Below, one piece after another: positions 16,935-25,473 of a stretch of DNA of 64,000 nucleotides. The stretch's first letter is position 1, and every line of letters begins with the position of its first letter. This stretch comes from Phycobacter sedimenti (GTDB lineage Bacteria > Pseudomonadota > Alphaproteobacteria > Rhodobacterales > Rhodobacteraceae). A program made the translations under genes and the position numbers. The DNA lies in NCBI RefSeq assembly GCF_038148855.1, contig NZ_JBBVGR010000001.1:558001-622000 (forward strand). The letters are read 5' to 3'. Below the pieces are notes generated by a model. The model was not told where the DNA came from, did no database searches, and saw nothing but the letters and a program-made list of their open reading frames with translations.

Positions 16935-17302
16935 AAACCCAGGCCCTTGCGGTGGAAAGACTTATCATTTCAGGTAAAAATTTATCATAAAAGGCCAGAG
17001 CCCTAGCCAGAGCTTTGATCCGATTTCATAAACGCGGCGTCTGAGAACCCGGGGCGCGGGCCGTGCCCCCAAGATGCTGACATCAGGATGATCCGGGGGG
17101 GCACCCCTTCAGCGCAGACAACAGGCCGATTTGACACGACACCGGATGGGTCGTGGTTGGGTTGGTGTGGGTTCACGGGACTGATCCGGGCTGACATCGA
17201 TGCGACCATGGCAGCTATCCGACAACGACGGATGAATTTGCGATGGCTGGATTTTTGATGCGGGCTCTCTTGACGGGTGGGCCTGATGGCGATGAGGCCA
17301 AA
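16935..17302. other. Intergenic region before the autotransporter gene
   Basis: 368 nt with no credible gene; a 68-codon minus-strand frame (17003-17209) has no supporting features. Close to the araC-like stop is an A/T-rich patch with phased TTATCAT repeats. The remainder probably contains the autotransporter promoter and leader, but I cannot place -35/-10 elements with confidence. Confidence 0.4.
16962..16988. promoter_or_regulatory. Two TTATCAT repeats spaced 20 nt, candidate AraC-type operator
   Basis: TTATCAT occurs at 16962-16968 and 16982-16988, exactly 20 nt apart, in an A/T-rich island 28 nt past the AraC-regulator stop. AraC-family proteins typically bind such helically phased direct repeats. 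Short motif, so chance is not excluded. Confidence 0.3.
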
Positions 17303-20300
17303 ATGAATGCCAGCAAACGCAAAATCTATTTTGGCTACCTTGCCCTCATCTGTGCGCCCTTGTTGGCCTTTGTATCCCCCGCAGCGGCCCTTGATGCCCC
17401 ATCGCGTATCGACCGGAGTTTAAACCTGAATTCCCAATGCCGGTTGTACGCCTTCGTCCAAAATCTGAATGGTGGGTTGGCGTCTGTACGCGTTGCATCG
17501 ATTGGGAGTGGTTCTGTACCAACCCAAGCGGCAGGGGGGGCATCTTATTTCAATGGAGGTGTCAGCACCACTTTTTCGGCGATAACTGCTGCGAATCTGG
17601 AAACGTACTGCAGTCTTACGGATATCTCTAGCCTTGTTCAGCAAGGCGCTGCAGGAACCTATGCCGCACATGACTATATCGGGGTTTCCTTTGAAGCGAC
17701 ACATACCAGCGCCGGTGATCGCTATGCCTATCTCGCCGAAATCAGCGGGGTAACGGGAACAACCGTTACGGTCAGCCAGACCCTTGTCAATGCAGCACCA
17801 ACGGTAACGCTCGGCAGCGCCAGCGGGCCAGACGGCAGCGGAAACTATACCGTGATCGCCACCTTGTCCGAAAGCAGCTCCGATTTCACAGCCTCCAGCC
17901 TGACGTTGACAAACGCCACCGCGACCGTGTCCGGCAGCGGCAGCAGTTACACCATCGTTTTAAGCCCCGTGGCGGATGGGGCAGTCACTGCGTCGGTCCC
18001 AAAAGGGGGCTTTTCCGACAGCGGAGGGCTTGAAAACTGGGTCGCCTCAAATGAAGTAGCATTCACAGCTGACAAAACGCCCCCCACCGTCAGCATCGGT
18101 GCATTCACCGGGCCGCTGAACGGAGCGCAGTCGGCCGCGATCACCCTGTCGGAGGCCAGCACGGACTTCACCCTCGGTGACCTCACCCTGACCAATGCCA
18201 CCGCGACGCTCTCCGGCTCTGGCACCAGCTACACGGCGGTGCTAACGCCAGTGGCGGACGGGCCGGTGGCGCTGTCGGTGGCGGCGGGCACCTTCAGCGA
18301 TGCGGCTGGAAATGTGAATGCGGTGGGGTCAAATGAGGTCAGCACCACATATGATGGCACGCCCCCCACCGTCAGCATCGGCGCCTTTTCCGGCCCGCTG
18401 AACGGAGCGCAGTCGGCAGAGATCACCCTGTCTGAGGCCAGCACCGATTTCACCCTCGCTGACCTCACCCTGACCAATGCCACCGCGACGCTCTCCGGCT
18501 CTGGCACCAGCTACACCGCAGAGCTGACGCCGGTGGCAGATGGACCGGTGGCGCTATCGGTGGCCGCAGGCACCTTCAGCGATGCGGCGGGAAATGTGAA
18601 CGCGGTGGGGTCAAATGAGGTCACCACGACATACGATGGCACCGCGCCAGTAATACGCCCCATTGGCAATCTGACGTTGGAAGCGGACTCGACCGGAACC
18701 CGCCGCATTGGCTTCTCAACGATCGTCGATGACAATGTTGACAGCGGCATCAGCCCGGTCTTCACGCTCAGCGGCAGTGTAATCACCAGCCCATATGACT
18801 TTCCGATCGGGGCGAATCTGATCAAGATAAACGCGACGGACTCGGCTGGAAATCAGGCGATCGAGGAAGAGTTCACCCTCACCATTACGCCGGGCGTCGT
18901 GCCGATCAGCCCGGTCCTGACAGCGACCCTCATCAATGCGGACCGCTCCATGACGATTGAGGGAACGGCCGAGACAGACGGTACAGTGCGCGTTACATTT
19001 CCCGACGCAAGCGTGGAAACGGTCACAGCAACGGGCGGCACGTTTTCTGCAACGTCTGCCGCGAATATGACCGGTGGGACCGTTTCTGTCACCGTGGAAA
19101 ACAGCCTGGGCCATGTGTCGGCGCCCTCAACGGTTGATCTGTTTCCGGATTATGATGCGCCCACGATCAGCATCGGCGCTTTCACCGGGCCGCTGAACGG
19201 AGCGCAGTCGGCCGCGATCACCCTGTCAGAGGCGAGCACGGACTTCACCCTCGCCGACCTCACCCTGACCAATGCCACCGCCACGCTCTCCGGCTCCGGC
19301 ACCAGCTACACCGCCGTGCTGACGCCGGTTGCGGACGGGCCGGTTGCCCTGTCGGTGGCGGCGGGCACTTTCAGCGATGCGGCGGGGAACGTGAACGCCG
19401 CCGCATCGAACGAGGTCACCACCAGCCACGACGGCACCGCGCCCACGATCACCATCGGCGCTTTCACCGGGCCGCTGAACGGAGCGCAGTCGGCAGAGAT
19501 CACGCTCTCCGAGGCCAGCACGGACTTCACCCTCGCCGACCTCACCCTGACCAATGCCACCGCCACGCTCTCCGGTTCCGGCACCAGCTACACCGCCGTG
19601 CTGACGCCAATCGCGGACGGGCCGGTTGCCCTGTCGGTGGCGGCGGGCACCTTCAGCGATGCGGCGGGGAACGTTAATGCGGCGGGATCGAATGAGGTCA
19701 CCACCAGCCACGACGGCACCGCGCCCACGATCACCATCGGCGCGTTCACCGGGCCGCTGAACGGAGCGCAGTCGGCCGCGATCACCCTGTCTGAGGCCAG
19801 CACGGACTTCACCCTCGCCGACCTCACCCTGACCAATGCCACCGCCACGCTGTCCGGTTCCGGCACCAGCTACACCGCCGTGCTGACGCCGGTTGCGGAC
19901 GGGCCGGTGGCGCTGTCGGTGGCGGCGGGCACCTTCAGCGATGCGGCCGGGAACGTGAACGCCGCCGCATCGAATGAGGTCACCACGACATATGACGCCA
20001 CCGCGCCATCGGTCAGTATCTCATCATCCAGCACAACGGTTGCCGGAGCGGCTTCAATTGAGATTGCGATCACCTTTTCCGAAGATGTGATCGGTTTTGC
20101 CGCAAGCGACATTTCCATTGCCAATGGCACCGTCACGAATCTTTCAGGAAGCGGCGCGGACTATCACGCCACGGTCACGACAACCGGCAAAGGGGATACC
20201 GAGATATCGATTCCCGCTGCCATCGCAACTGATGCGGCAGGCAACGCCAACACGGCGTCGAACACCTTGTCCATTTCCAACGCTGTCGTTGAGGAAACGC

Positions 20301-21214
20301 AAAAGGTCATCGCGCAGTTCATTCAATCGCGGGCGACGCAGCTGATCGCCAGCCAGCCGAACCTCACCGGGTTTCTCTCCGGCAGCAACAGCGGTGCCCT
20401 GAACGTGGCCGTGACACGCAGCAGAGGTGATTTTGACTTCGCCAGCGCGCCTGACGCAGACAATGGCGTCTGGGCACGGTTGAACGGCTCCTGGACACAG
20501 GAGGGTTACAGAAAAACCCGCTATGCCTTCGGGGTCATCGGGAGCCACGTGGAATTGTCTCCCAATCTGCTGGTCGGCGGGATGATTGAATTCGACTTTC
20601 TGAGCCAGGAGGAAGGTGCCAGCCGCATCGACGGCCATGGCTGGCTGATCGGCCCTTATTTCGTGGCCCGCAGCCCGGCCCATCCTTTGTTCTTTGAAGG
20701 GATGCTGCTTTATGGACAGACGAAGAACGATATCTCGCCGTTCGGAACCTATTCTGACAGATTTGAGACGCAACGGCTGCTCGCACAGTTCAAGGTCACC
20801 GGAGAAATCGGCCAGGGTCGGACAACGTGGATGCCTTCTGTGCAGCTGTCCTACACAACCGACACTCAGAAGGCCTACATCGATGGGCTTGGCAACTTCA
20901 TTCCAGAGCAGGGTTTTGAATTGCTCCAGGCCGAGCTTGGCCTCGATGTCCGCCACCAGGTCCGTCTGCCCAGAAGCAGCGGCGCATTGGAGTTGACCGG
21001 GGGCCTCGCTTTTGTCGGCTCATCTACCAAAGGGTCGGGGAACGCTTCTCTGGTTGTGCCGGAATATGAGGGGGGACGCGGCAAGGTAAAGGCCGGGGCA
21101 AACTACAGCCTGCCCAATGGAGCGGTTTTGACGGTGGACGCATATTATGACGGCATCGGCACGGCCGGTTATGAAAGCTTTGGGGTGCAGTTCGGGTTCA
21201 ATCTGACGTTCTGA
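17303..21214 (+). CDS. Repeat-rich autotransporter adhesin with Ig-like repeats and C-terminal beta-barrel
   Basis: 1303 residues from the ATG at 17303, giving a clean signal peptide (MNASKRKIYFGYLALICAPL, ending at about residue 29 after SPAAA); an ATG 60 nt upstream is possible. Domains: N-terminal region (30-165), degenerate Ig-like unit (165-258), two 94-residue Ig-like repeats (259-446), a HYR-like domain (~447-530), another Ig-like unit (~531-617), three more 94-residue repeats (618-899) and a degenerate unit (~900-990). A linker helix leads to an autotransporter barrel (~1045-1303) ending in the outer-membrane signature Phe (FGFNLTF). Each repeat includes TLSEASTDFTLADLTLTNAT and DAAGNVNA. 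Predicted surface adhesin or biofilm protein, secreted by type V. No catalytic motif. Confidence 0.88.
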   Translation: MNASKRKIYFGYLALICAPLLAFVSPAAALDAPSRIDRSLNLNSQCRLYAFVQNLNGGLASVRVASIGSGSVPTQAAGGASYFNGGVSTTFSAITAANLETYCSLTDISSLVQQGAAGTYAAHDYIGVSFEATHTSAGDRYAYLAEISGVTGTTVTVSQTLVNAAPTVTLGSASGPDGSGNYTVIATLSESSSDFTASSLTLTNATATVSGSGSSYTIVLSPVADGAVTASVPKGGFSDSGGLENWVASNEVAFTADKTPPTVSIGAFTGPLNGAQSAAITLSEASTDFTLGDLTLTNATATLSGSGTSYTAVLTPVADGPVALSVAAGTFSDAAGNVNAVGSNEVSTTYDGTPPTVSIGAFSGPLNGAQSAEITLSEASTDFTLADLTLTNATATLSGSGTSYTAELTPVADGPVALSVAAGTFSDAAGNVNAVGSNEVTTTYDGTAPVIRPIGNLTLEADSTGTRRIGFSTIVDDNVDSGISPVFTLSGSVITSPYDFPIGANLIKINATDSAGNQAIEEEFTLTITPGVVPISPVLTATLINADRSMTIEGTAETDGTVRVTFPDASVETVTATGGTFSATSAANMTGGTVSVTVENSLGHVSAPSTVDLFPDYDAPTISIGAFTGPLNGAQSAAITLSEASTDFTLADLTLTNATATLSGSGTSYTAVLTPVADGPVALSVAAGTFSDAAGNVNAAASNEVTTSHDGTAPTITIGAFTGPLNGAQSAEITLSEASTDFTLADLTLTNATATLSGSGTSYTAVLTPIADGPVALSVAAGTFSDAAGNVNAAGSNEVTTSHDGTAPTITIGAFTGPLNGAQSAAITLSEASTDFTLADLTLTNATATLSGSGTSYTAVLTPVADGPVALSVAAGTFSDAAGNVNAAASNEVTTTYDATAPSVSISSSSTTVAGAASIEIAITFSEDVIGFAASDISIANGTVTNLSGSGADYHATVTTTGKGDTEISIPAAIATDAAGNANTASNTLSISNAVVEETQKVIAQFIQSRATQLIASQPNLTGFLSGSNSGALNVAVTRSRGDFDFASAPDADNGVWARLNGSWTQEGYRKTRYAFGVIGSHVELSPNLLVGGMIEFDFLSQEEGASRIDGHGWLIGPYFVARSPAHPLFFEGMLLYGQTKNDISPFGTYSDRFETQRLLAQFKVTGEIGQGRTTWMPSVQLSYTTDTQKAYIDGLGNFIPEQGFELLQAELGLDVRHQVRLPRSSGALELTGGLAFVGSSTKGSGNASLVVPEYEGGRGKVKAGANYSLPNGAVLTVDAYYDGIGTAGYESFGVQFGFNLTF
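18077..18640 (+). repeat. Two tandem 282-bp repeats in the autotransporter gene
   Basis: Two copies of a 94-codon unit (18077-18358, 18359-18640) with few differences; the period is exactly 282 bp. Each encodes one Ig-like domain beginning TPPTVSIGAF. Confidence 0.93.
19154..19999 (+). repeat. Three tandem 282-bp repeats in the autotransporter gene
   Basis: Three copies (19154-19435, 19436-19717, 19718-19999), almost identical to each other at the DNA level and separated from the first pair by the HYR-like section. The synonymous identity suggests recent duplication or gene conversion. Confidence 0.93.
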
Positions 21215-21358
21215 ACGCCCCGTTTGCATGTGACGTCGGGACAAGGAAGACCCTAAGAATGCGTCCGCGCAGAACAGGGCCGCGGAGCGTCTCCATTTTG
21301 GGGAACGACAGACCGTGAATTCCCTCCTGCGCAGATGTCAGCATTGGGCTGCCCCCCC

Positions 21359-21709
21359 TCACTGCCCCCGCTCCTCCTCAAGCCTGCGCCTGGCATTCAG
21401 CGCGATGCGCAGAATGGTGTCGTCGTTCTCATGGGCCTGGATGTGGCCCGACAGCAGCGCCATCCAGTAGATGCGCAGGACCGCATTGATGCGGCGGCTG
21501 TAATTGGGGCCAAGCTTGCGGAACCAGCGGACCATGTCGGTATCCAGCCGGATCGTCACCCGCGTCTTGGGGCAGTCGAGGCGCTGCCAGCTGTCCATGC
21601 CGTGCCAGTCCTCGGGCAGGCTCTTGTCCAGCCAGTCACGGCGCAGGGCGGATTGCAGATCGTCCAGCTCCTGCTGCATTTCGACATCGTGGTATTGGCG
21701 GCTGGGCAT
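21359..21709 (-). CDS. BrnA/DUF4415-like antitoxin-type protein, no BrnT partner
   Basis: 116 residues. The central TRVTIRLDTDMVRWFRKLG and NYSRRINAVLRIYWMA resemble the ribbon-helix-helix DNA-binding region of BrnA-type antitoxins (typically VTIRLDxDVxxWF...YQxRINAVLRxY). The N-terminal ~45 residues are acidic and would normally bind the BrnT toxin. In brnTA operons the toxin gene lies immediately upstream; here the 212 nt up to prfC hold no BrnT-like frame, so it is an orphan regulator or relic. It is transcribed divergently from prfC. Confidence 0.7.
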   Translation of the reverse strand: MPSRQYHDVEMQQELDDLQSALRRDWLDKSLPEDWHGMDSWQRLDCPKTRVTIRLDTDMVRWFRKLGPNYSRRINAVLRIYWMALLSGHIQAHENDDTILRIALNARRRLEEERGQ

Positions 21710-21921
21710 GGGCTTGGGGCTGTCTGGCTTGGGGCTGTGCGCTGCATGGATCTGCGAGAGGGATCAGCATGGGGCATCTGTCTTAAAGACGGCTGATGCC
21801 CCCGAACGCCCCCGCTGCAACGCGCAGTGCATGCCCGGTGTACGGGCGGTGTACAGGGGGTGCACGCGGGCCGCCGCCTGTTTTTCTTGCCACGGGGCGC
21901 AATCCTGATATACGCGCGAAC

Positions 21922-23529
21922 ATGCTTGATACCCAGTCCAATCGCCCCGAATTGCCGCCCGAAATCGCGCGCCGCCGCACCTTTGCGATCATCTCGCACC
22001 CGGATGCGGGCAAGACCACTTTGACCGAAAAATTCCTCCTTTACGGGGGCGCCATCCAGATGGCCGGACAGGTGCGCGCCAAGGGCGAAGCGCGGCGCAC
22101 GCGCTCGGACTTCATGCAGATGGAAAAGGACCGGGGGATCTCGGTCTCGGCCTCGGCCATGTCGTTCGATTTCAAGGAGTTCCGGTTCAACCTGGTGGAC
22201 ACCCCCGGCCACTCGGACTTTTCCGAGGACACCTACCGGACGCTGACGGCCGTGGATGCGGCGGTGATGGTGATCGACGGTGCCAAGGGTGTCGAAAGCC
22301 AGACTCAGAAGCTGTTCGAGGTCTGCCGGTTGCGCGATCTTCCGATCCTGACCTTCTGTAACAAGATGGACCGGGAAAGCCGCGATACCTTTGAGATCAT
22401 TGATGAAATCCAGGAGATGCTGGCGATTGACGTGACGCCCGCCAGCTGGCCCATCGGGGTGGGACGGGATTTCATCGGCTGCTATGACCTGTTGCGCGAC
22501 CGGCTGGAGCTGATGGACCGCGCCGACCGCAACAAGGTGGCCGAAAGCATCTCGATCGAAGGGCTGGATGATCCGAAACTGGCCGAACACGTGCCCGCGC
22601 ACCTGCTCGAAAAGTTCCTCGAAGAGATTGAAATGGCAAAGGAACTTTTGCCATCTCTGGATCCGCAATCGGTACTGGAAGGGCACATGACTCCGATCTG
22701 GTTCGGCTCTGCGATCAACTCCTTCGGAGTGAAGGAACTGATGGACGGCATCGGCACCTATGGCCCGGAGCCGCAGCCCCAGCAGGCCAGCCCCCGGCAG
22801 ATCTGCCCCGAGGAAAAGAAGGTCACCGGTTTCGTCTTCAAGGTGCAGGCCAACATGGACCCTAAGCACCGCGACCGCGTCGCCTTTGTGCGCCTTGCCT
22901 CGGGACATTTCAAACGCGGCATGAAGCTGACCCATGTGCGCACGAAGAAACCGATGGCCATCTCGAACCCGGTGCTGTTCCTGGCCGCGGACAGGGAGCT
23001 GGCCGAAGAGGCTTGGGCGGGCGATATCATCGGCATTCCGAACCACGGCCAGTTGCGCATCGGCGATACCCTCACCGAAGGCGAAGCCCTGCGGGCCACC
23101 GGCATCCCCTCCTTTGCGCCCGAGCTTTTGCAGACCGTCCGCGCAGGCGATCCGATGAAGGCCAAACATCTTGAGAAGGCGCTGATGCAGTTCGCCGAGG
23201 AAGGCGCGGCAAAGGTCTTCAAGCCCTCATTCGGCTCGGGCTTCATCGTCGGCGTGGTCGGCGCGCTGCAGTTCGAGGTGCTCGCCAGCCGGATCGAGAT
23301 GGAATACGGCCTGCCGGTGCGGTTCGAACCCTCGCAGTTCACCTCGGCCCGCTGGGTCAACGGCGACAAGCCCGCGGTGGAGAAGTTCATCAACGCCAAC
23401 AAGCAGCATATCGCCACCGACCACGATGGCGACACCGTCTACCTGACGCGCCTGCAATGGGACATCGACCGGGTGGAGCGGGACTATCCGGACTTGAAAC
23501 TGACCGCGACCAAGGAAATGATGGTCTGA
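21922..23529 (+). CDS. prfC: Peptide chain release factor 3
   Basis: 535 residues, near the usual ~530. Translational GTPase that recycles RF1/RF2 from the ribosome after peptide release. G1 SHPDAGKTT (25-33), DTPGH (93-97) and NKMD (147-150) are intact. The RF3-specific stretches MEKDRGISVSASAMSFDF and GFIVGVVGALQFEVLASR are present, separating it from EF-G. The ATG at 21922 begins MLDTQSNRPELPPEIARRRT, which is the standard N-terminus; the frame continues upstream but without family similarity. An 11-bp inverted repeat spans its stop codon. Confidence 0.97.
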   Translation: MLDTQSNRPELPPEIARRRTFAIISHPDAGKTTLTEKFLLYGGAIQMAGQVRAKGEARRTRSDFMQMEKDRGISVSASAMSFDFKEFRFNLVDTPGHSDFSEDTYRTLTAVDAAVMVIDGAKGVESQTQKLFEVCRLRDLPILTFCNKMDRESRDTFEIIDEIQEMLAIDVTPASWPIGVGRDFIGCYDLLRDRLELMDRADRNKVAESISIEGLDDPKLAEHVPAHLLEKFLEEIEMAKELLPSLDPQSVLEGHMTPIWFGSAINSFGVKELMDGIGTYGPEPQPQQASPRQICPEEKKVTGFVFKVQANMDPKHRDRVAFVRLASGHFKRGMKLTHVRTKKPMAISNPVLFLAADRELAEEAWAGDIIGIPNHGQLRIGDTLTEGEALRATGIPSFAPELLQTVRAGDPMKAKHLEKALMQFAEEGAAKVFKPSFGSGFIVGVVGALQFEVLASRIEMEYGLPVRFEPSQFTSARWVNGDKPAVEKFINANKQHIATDHDGDTVYLTRLQWDIDRVERDYPDLKLTATKEMMV

Positions 23530-23549
23530 GGCGAAATTTCAGACCATCA
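23519..23549. repeat. 11-bp perfect inverted repeat spanning the prfC stop codon
   Basis: TGATGGTCTGA, nine-base loop, TCAGACCATCA. No T-run follows on either strand, so it is not a standard terminator. It could slow 3' exonucleases or attenuate read-through into the gene at 23569. Confidence 0.6.
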
Positions 23550-23568
23550 AGGTTGGGCACGGGCGGGC

Positions 23569-24315
23569 ATGGATATTGCCGAAGAGATTTATCCGGGGGG
23601 CTTTCATGCCCTCATGCGCCGCCTCGAAAAGAAGCGGCGCCCTTACGAGGGCAGCGCCGCGCTTTTGCAATCTCTGCCGAGCGATCTCGCCGCTTTGGAA
23701 GCGGCCAGTATTGCGCCGGAATCCCCAGAGGACGCACCCGGCGAAAAGCAGCATATCGAAACCAAGTGGTTCAAAATCCGACGTGATTTTGCCGGACACA
23801 GCGAGCTGGCGGCCGTACATGCGCTCTGCATTGCGATTCTGCGCCGGGACGATCCCCCCCAGCTTGCCCGGGACCTGTTTCTACGCATCTGGCAAGAGCG
23901 CGGTGGCAGCTTTGTTGATTGTCTCGACACGCGCTGGCTGATTTCGGCCGCATCCACATTTGGCGATCATGGCGAAACCGAAGCGCAGCGGCGCGGCGGC
24001 CAGGGGCTGTCGATGCTCTTTGACCTGATCAAGCTGCACGACAGCGAGCGCAGACTCTCAGGACGCCCGGGCAACTTTGCCTTTCCCAACCTCAAGCGGC
24101 GCAAGTCCGATCATCCGCTTGCATTCGACATGACCGCCTATTCCTTGCGCTCGGGCGATCTTGACATGAACATGCTTGCGCGACTCTGGCAGTGTGTCGA
24201 AGAAGATCCGGTGTTCCGCCCCCTGGGCGCCCGCATGTTGCGCATGGTGATGACCGATGATCGCAGCATTTTCGCACGGCTGCGTCACTACAAGCGCAAA
24301 CCCGCCGCCACATGA
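23569..24315 (+). CDS. Hypothetical protein, paired with a glycosyltransferase gene
   Basis: 248 residues, no family recognised. Soluble and mostly helical, with a positively charged C-terminus; no signal peptide or membrane segment. Conserved-looking parts include ETKWFKIRRDFAGHSELAAV and HPLAFDMTAYSLRSGDLDMN. Its stop overlaps the start of the glycosyltransferase by 4 nt (ATGA), so the two are made together, suggesting a role in glycan or surface-polymer synthesis. It starts 39 nt after prfC. The gene is credible from coupling and length; function is unknown. Confidence 0.65.
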   Translation: MDIAEEIYPGGFHALMRRLEKKRRPYEGSAALLQSLPSDLAALEAASIAPESPEDAPGEKQHIETKWFKIRRDFAGHSELAAVHALCIAILRRDDPPQLARDLFLRIWQERGGSFVDCLDTRWLISAASTFGDHGETEAQRRGGQGLSMLFDLIKLHDSERRLSGRPGNFAFPNLKRRKSDHPLAFDMTAYSLRSGDLDMNMLARLWQCVEEDPVFRPLGARMLRMVMTDDRSIFARLRHYKRKPAAT

Positions 24316-25271
24316 CCACAGACGTGGGCACCGATACCTGGGGCATCGTCGCCACGGTGAAGGCCCCCGCCTTGGATCTATTGAACTGGGCAGCCTATCA
24401 TCTGGACGCAGGGGCCCACCGGATTTTCATTTATCTGGATGCCCCCTGCCCCGAAGCCCGAGACCTGCTGGCCCAGCATCCGAAAATTCGCGTCATTGAC
24501 TGCGATGACGCCCATTGGGCGCAACGGCGCAAGGCCGGCAAGCCGAGCAAGCATCAGGTTCGACAGACGATCAATGCAACGCGAACCTATCGGCGCCAAA
24601 GCAGGGATCTGGATTGGCTGATCCACATGGATGTCGACGAATTTCTCTGGTCGGACACCCCGCTGTCTCAGATCTTGGCCCGCCTGCCCGGGACGAGCAG
24701 ATGCGCGAGGGCCTTGCCCATTGAAGTCCTGGCCGGAGGAGATGGAACCGCCTTCAAAGGGCATATTCCAAGCGGACCCGACAGGCGGCGGCTTGCCGAA
24801 GCGCTCTATCCGACATTCGGGGCCCATTTGCTCGGCGGTTTTCTGAGCCATGTGCAAGGGAAGCTTTTTGTACGTCCGGGGCTGGAGCAGGCGCAACTGC
24901 GCATTCACAACGTGATTCTTCCTGATGGGGAGAACCCGGGCCAGACGATTTTGCCAGATGTTGATCTCTGTCATCTGCATGCCGAAGACTGGGACAGCTG
25001 GATCCATCATTTTCGTTACAGGCTGGAAAGGGGCTCCTACCGGCCGGAACTGAAACCCGCCCTGCCCCGCGCGCAAGGAGGGCTTACGGTGCACGAGTTG
25101 TTGTCGGCGATCGAAGCGGAAGACGGGGAACAGGGCCTCAGAACCTTCTTTCACGAGGTTTGCGCCGATACACCGGACCTGAGGGCCAGGCTGAAACAAA
25201 GAGGATTGTTGCGAATCCGGGACCTGAGGCTGAGCGAAAAGCGGACCCTCCACTTCCCTGCCTTCACCTGA
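24312..25271 (+). CDS. Glycosyltransferase family 2-like protein
   Basis: 319 residues. N-terminal WGIVATVKAPALDLLNWAAYHLDAGA is the opening strand and helix of the Glyco_tranf_2_4 type GT-A fold seen in many roseobacterial genes (quoted in part for identification). The metal-binding DxD is in LIHMDVDEFLW (~residue 103-113). Later HNVILP and DLCHLHAEDWDSWIHHFRYR are typical of these proteins. No membrane segments, so it is presumably cytosolic or peripheral. Donor and acceptor sugars cannot be told. Translationally coupled to the unknown gene before it. Confidence 0.83.
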   Translation: MTTDVGTDTWGIVATVKAPALDLLNWAAYHLDAGAHRIFIYLDAPCPEARDLLAQHPKIRVIDCDDAHWAQRRKAGKPSKHQVRQTINATRTYRRQSRDLDWLIHMDVDEFLWSDTPLSQILARLPGTSRCARALPIEVLAGGDGTAFKGHIPSGPDRRRLAEALYPTFGAHLLGGFLSHVQGKLFVRPGLEQAQLRIHNVILPDGENPGQTILPDVDLCHLHAEDWDSWIHHFRYRLERGSYRPELKPALPRAQGGLTVHELLSAIEAEDGEQGLRTFFHEVCADTPDLRARLKQRGLLRIRDLRLSEKRTLHFPAFT

Positions 25272-25473
25272 ATCTCCAATTCTGTACGAACACCCCTTCT
25301 CTTTCGTCGCAAAGGCTCGATGGATGGTCGTCAAAAAAGGCTTCAATTGACGATCGCCCCTTATTTTGGTAGACCGCGCCACACGCCGGCAGCTGCCAAA
25401 CCGCATGACCTTGCGAGGCCTGGCCGATACACACACGCGCGGGCCTGGTCAGTGTCCGCAACAACGGACGCAA

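Noticed and set aside
17003..17209. 68-codon minus-strand frame in front of the autotransporter
   Set aside because: No ribosome-binding site, no family resemblance, and it lies where a promoter and leader are expected.
17800..20000. CRISPR array
   Set aside because: The regular repeats are 282-bp in-frame protein repeats without spacers; no other short regular repeats with unique spacers were seen in the window.
21710..21921. A BrnT toxin gene upstream of the BrnA-like gene
   Set aside because: None of the frames here has BrnT-like sequence or suitable length.
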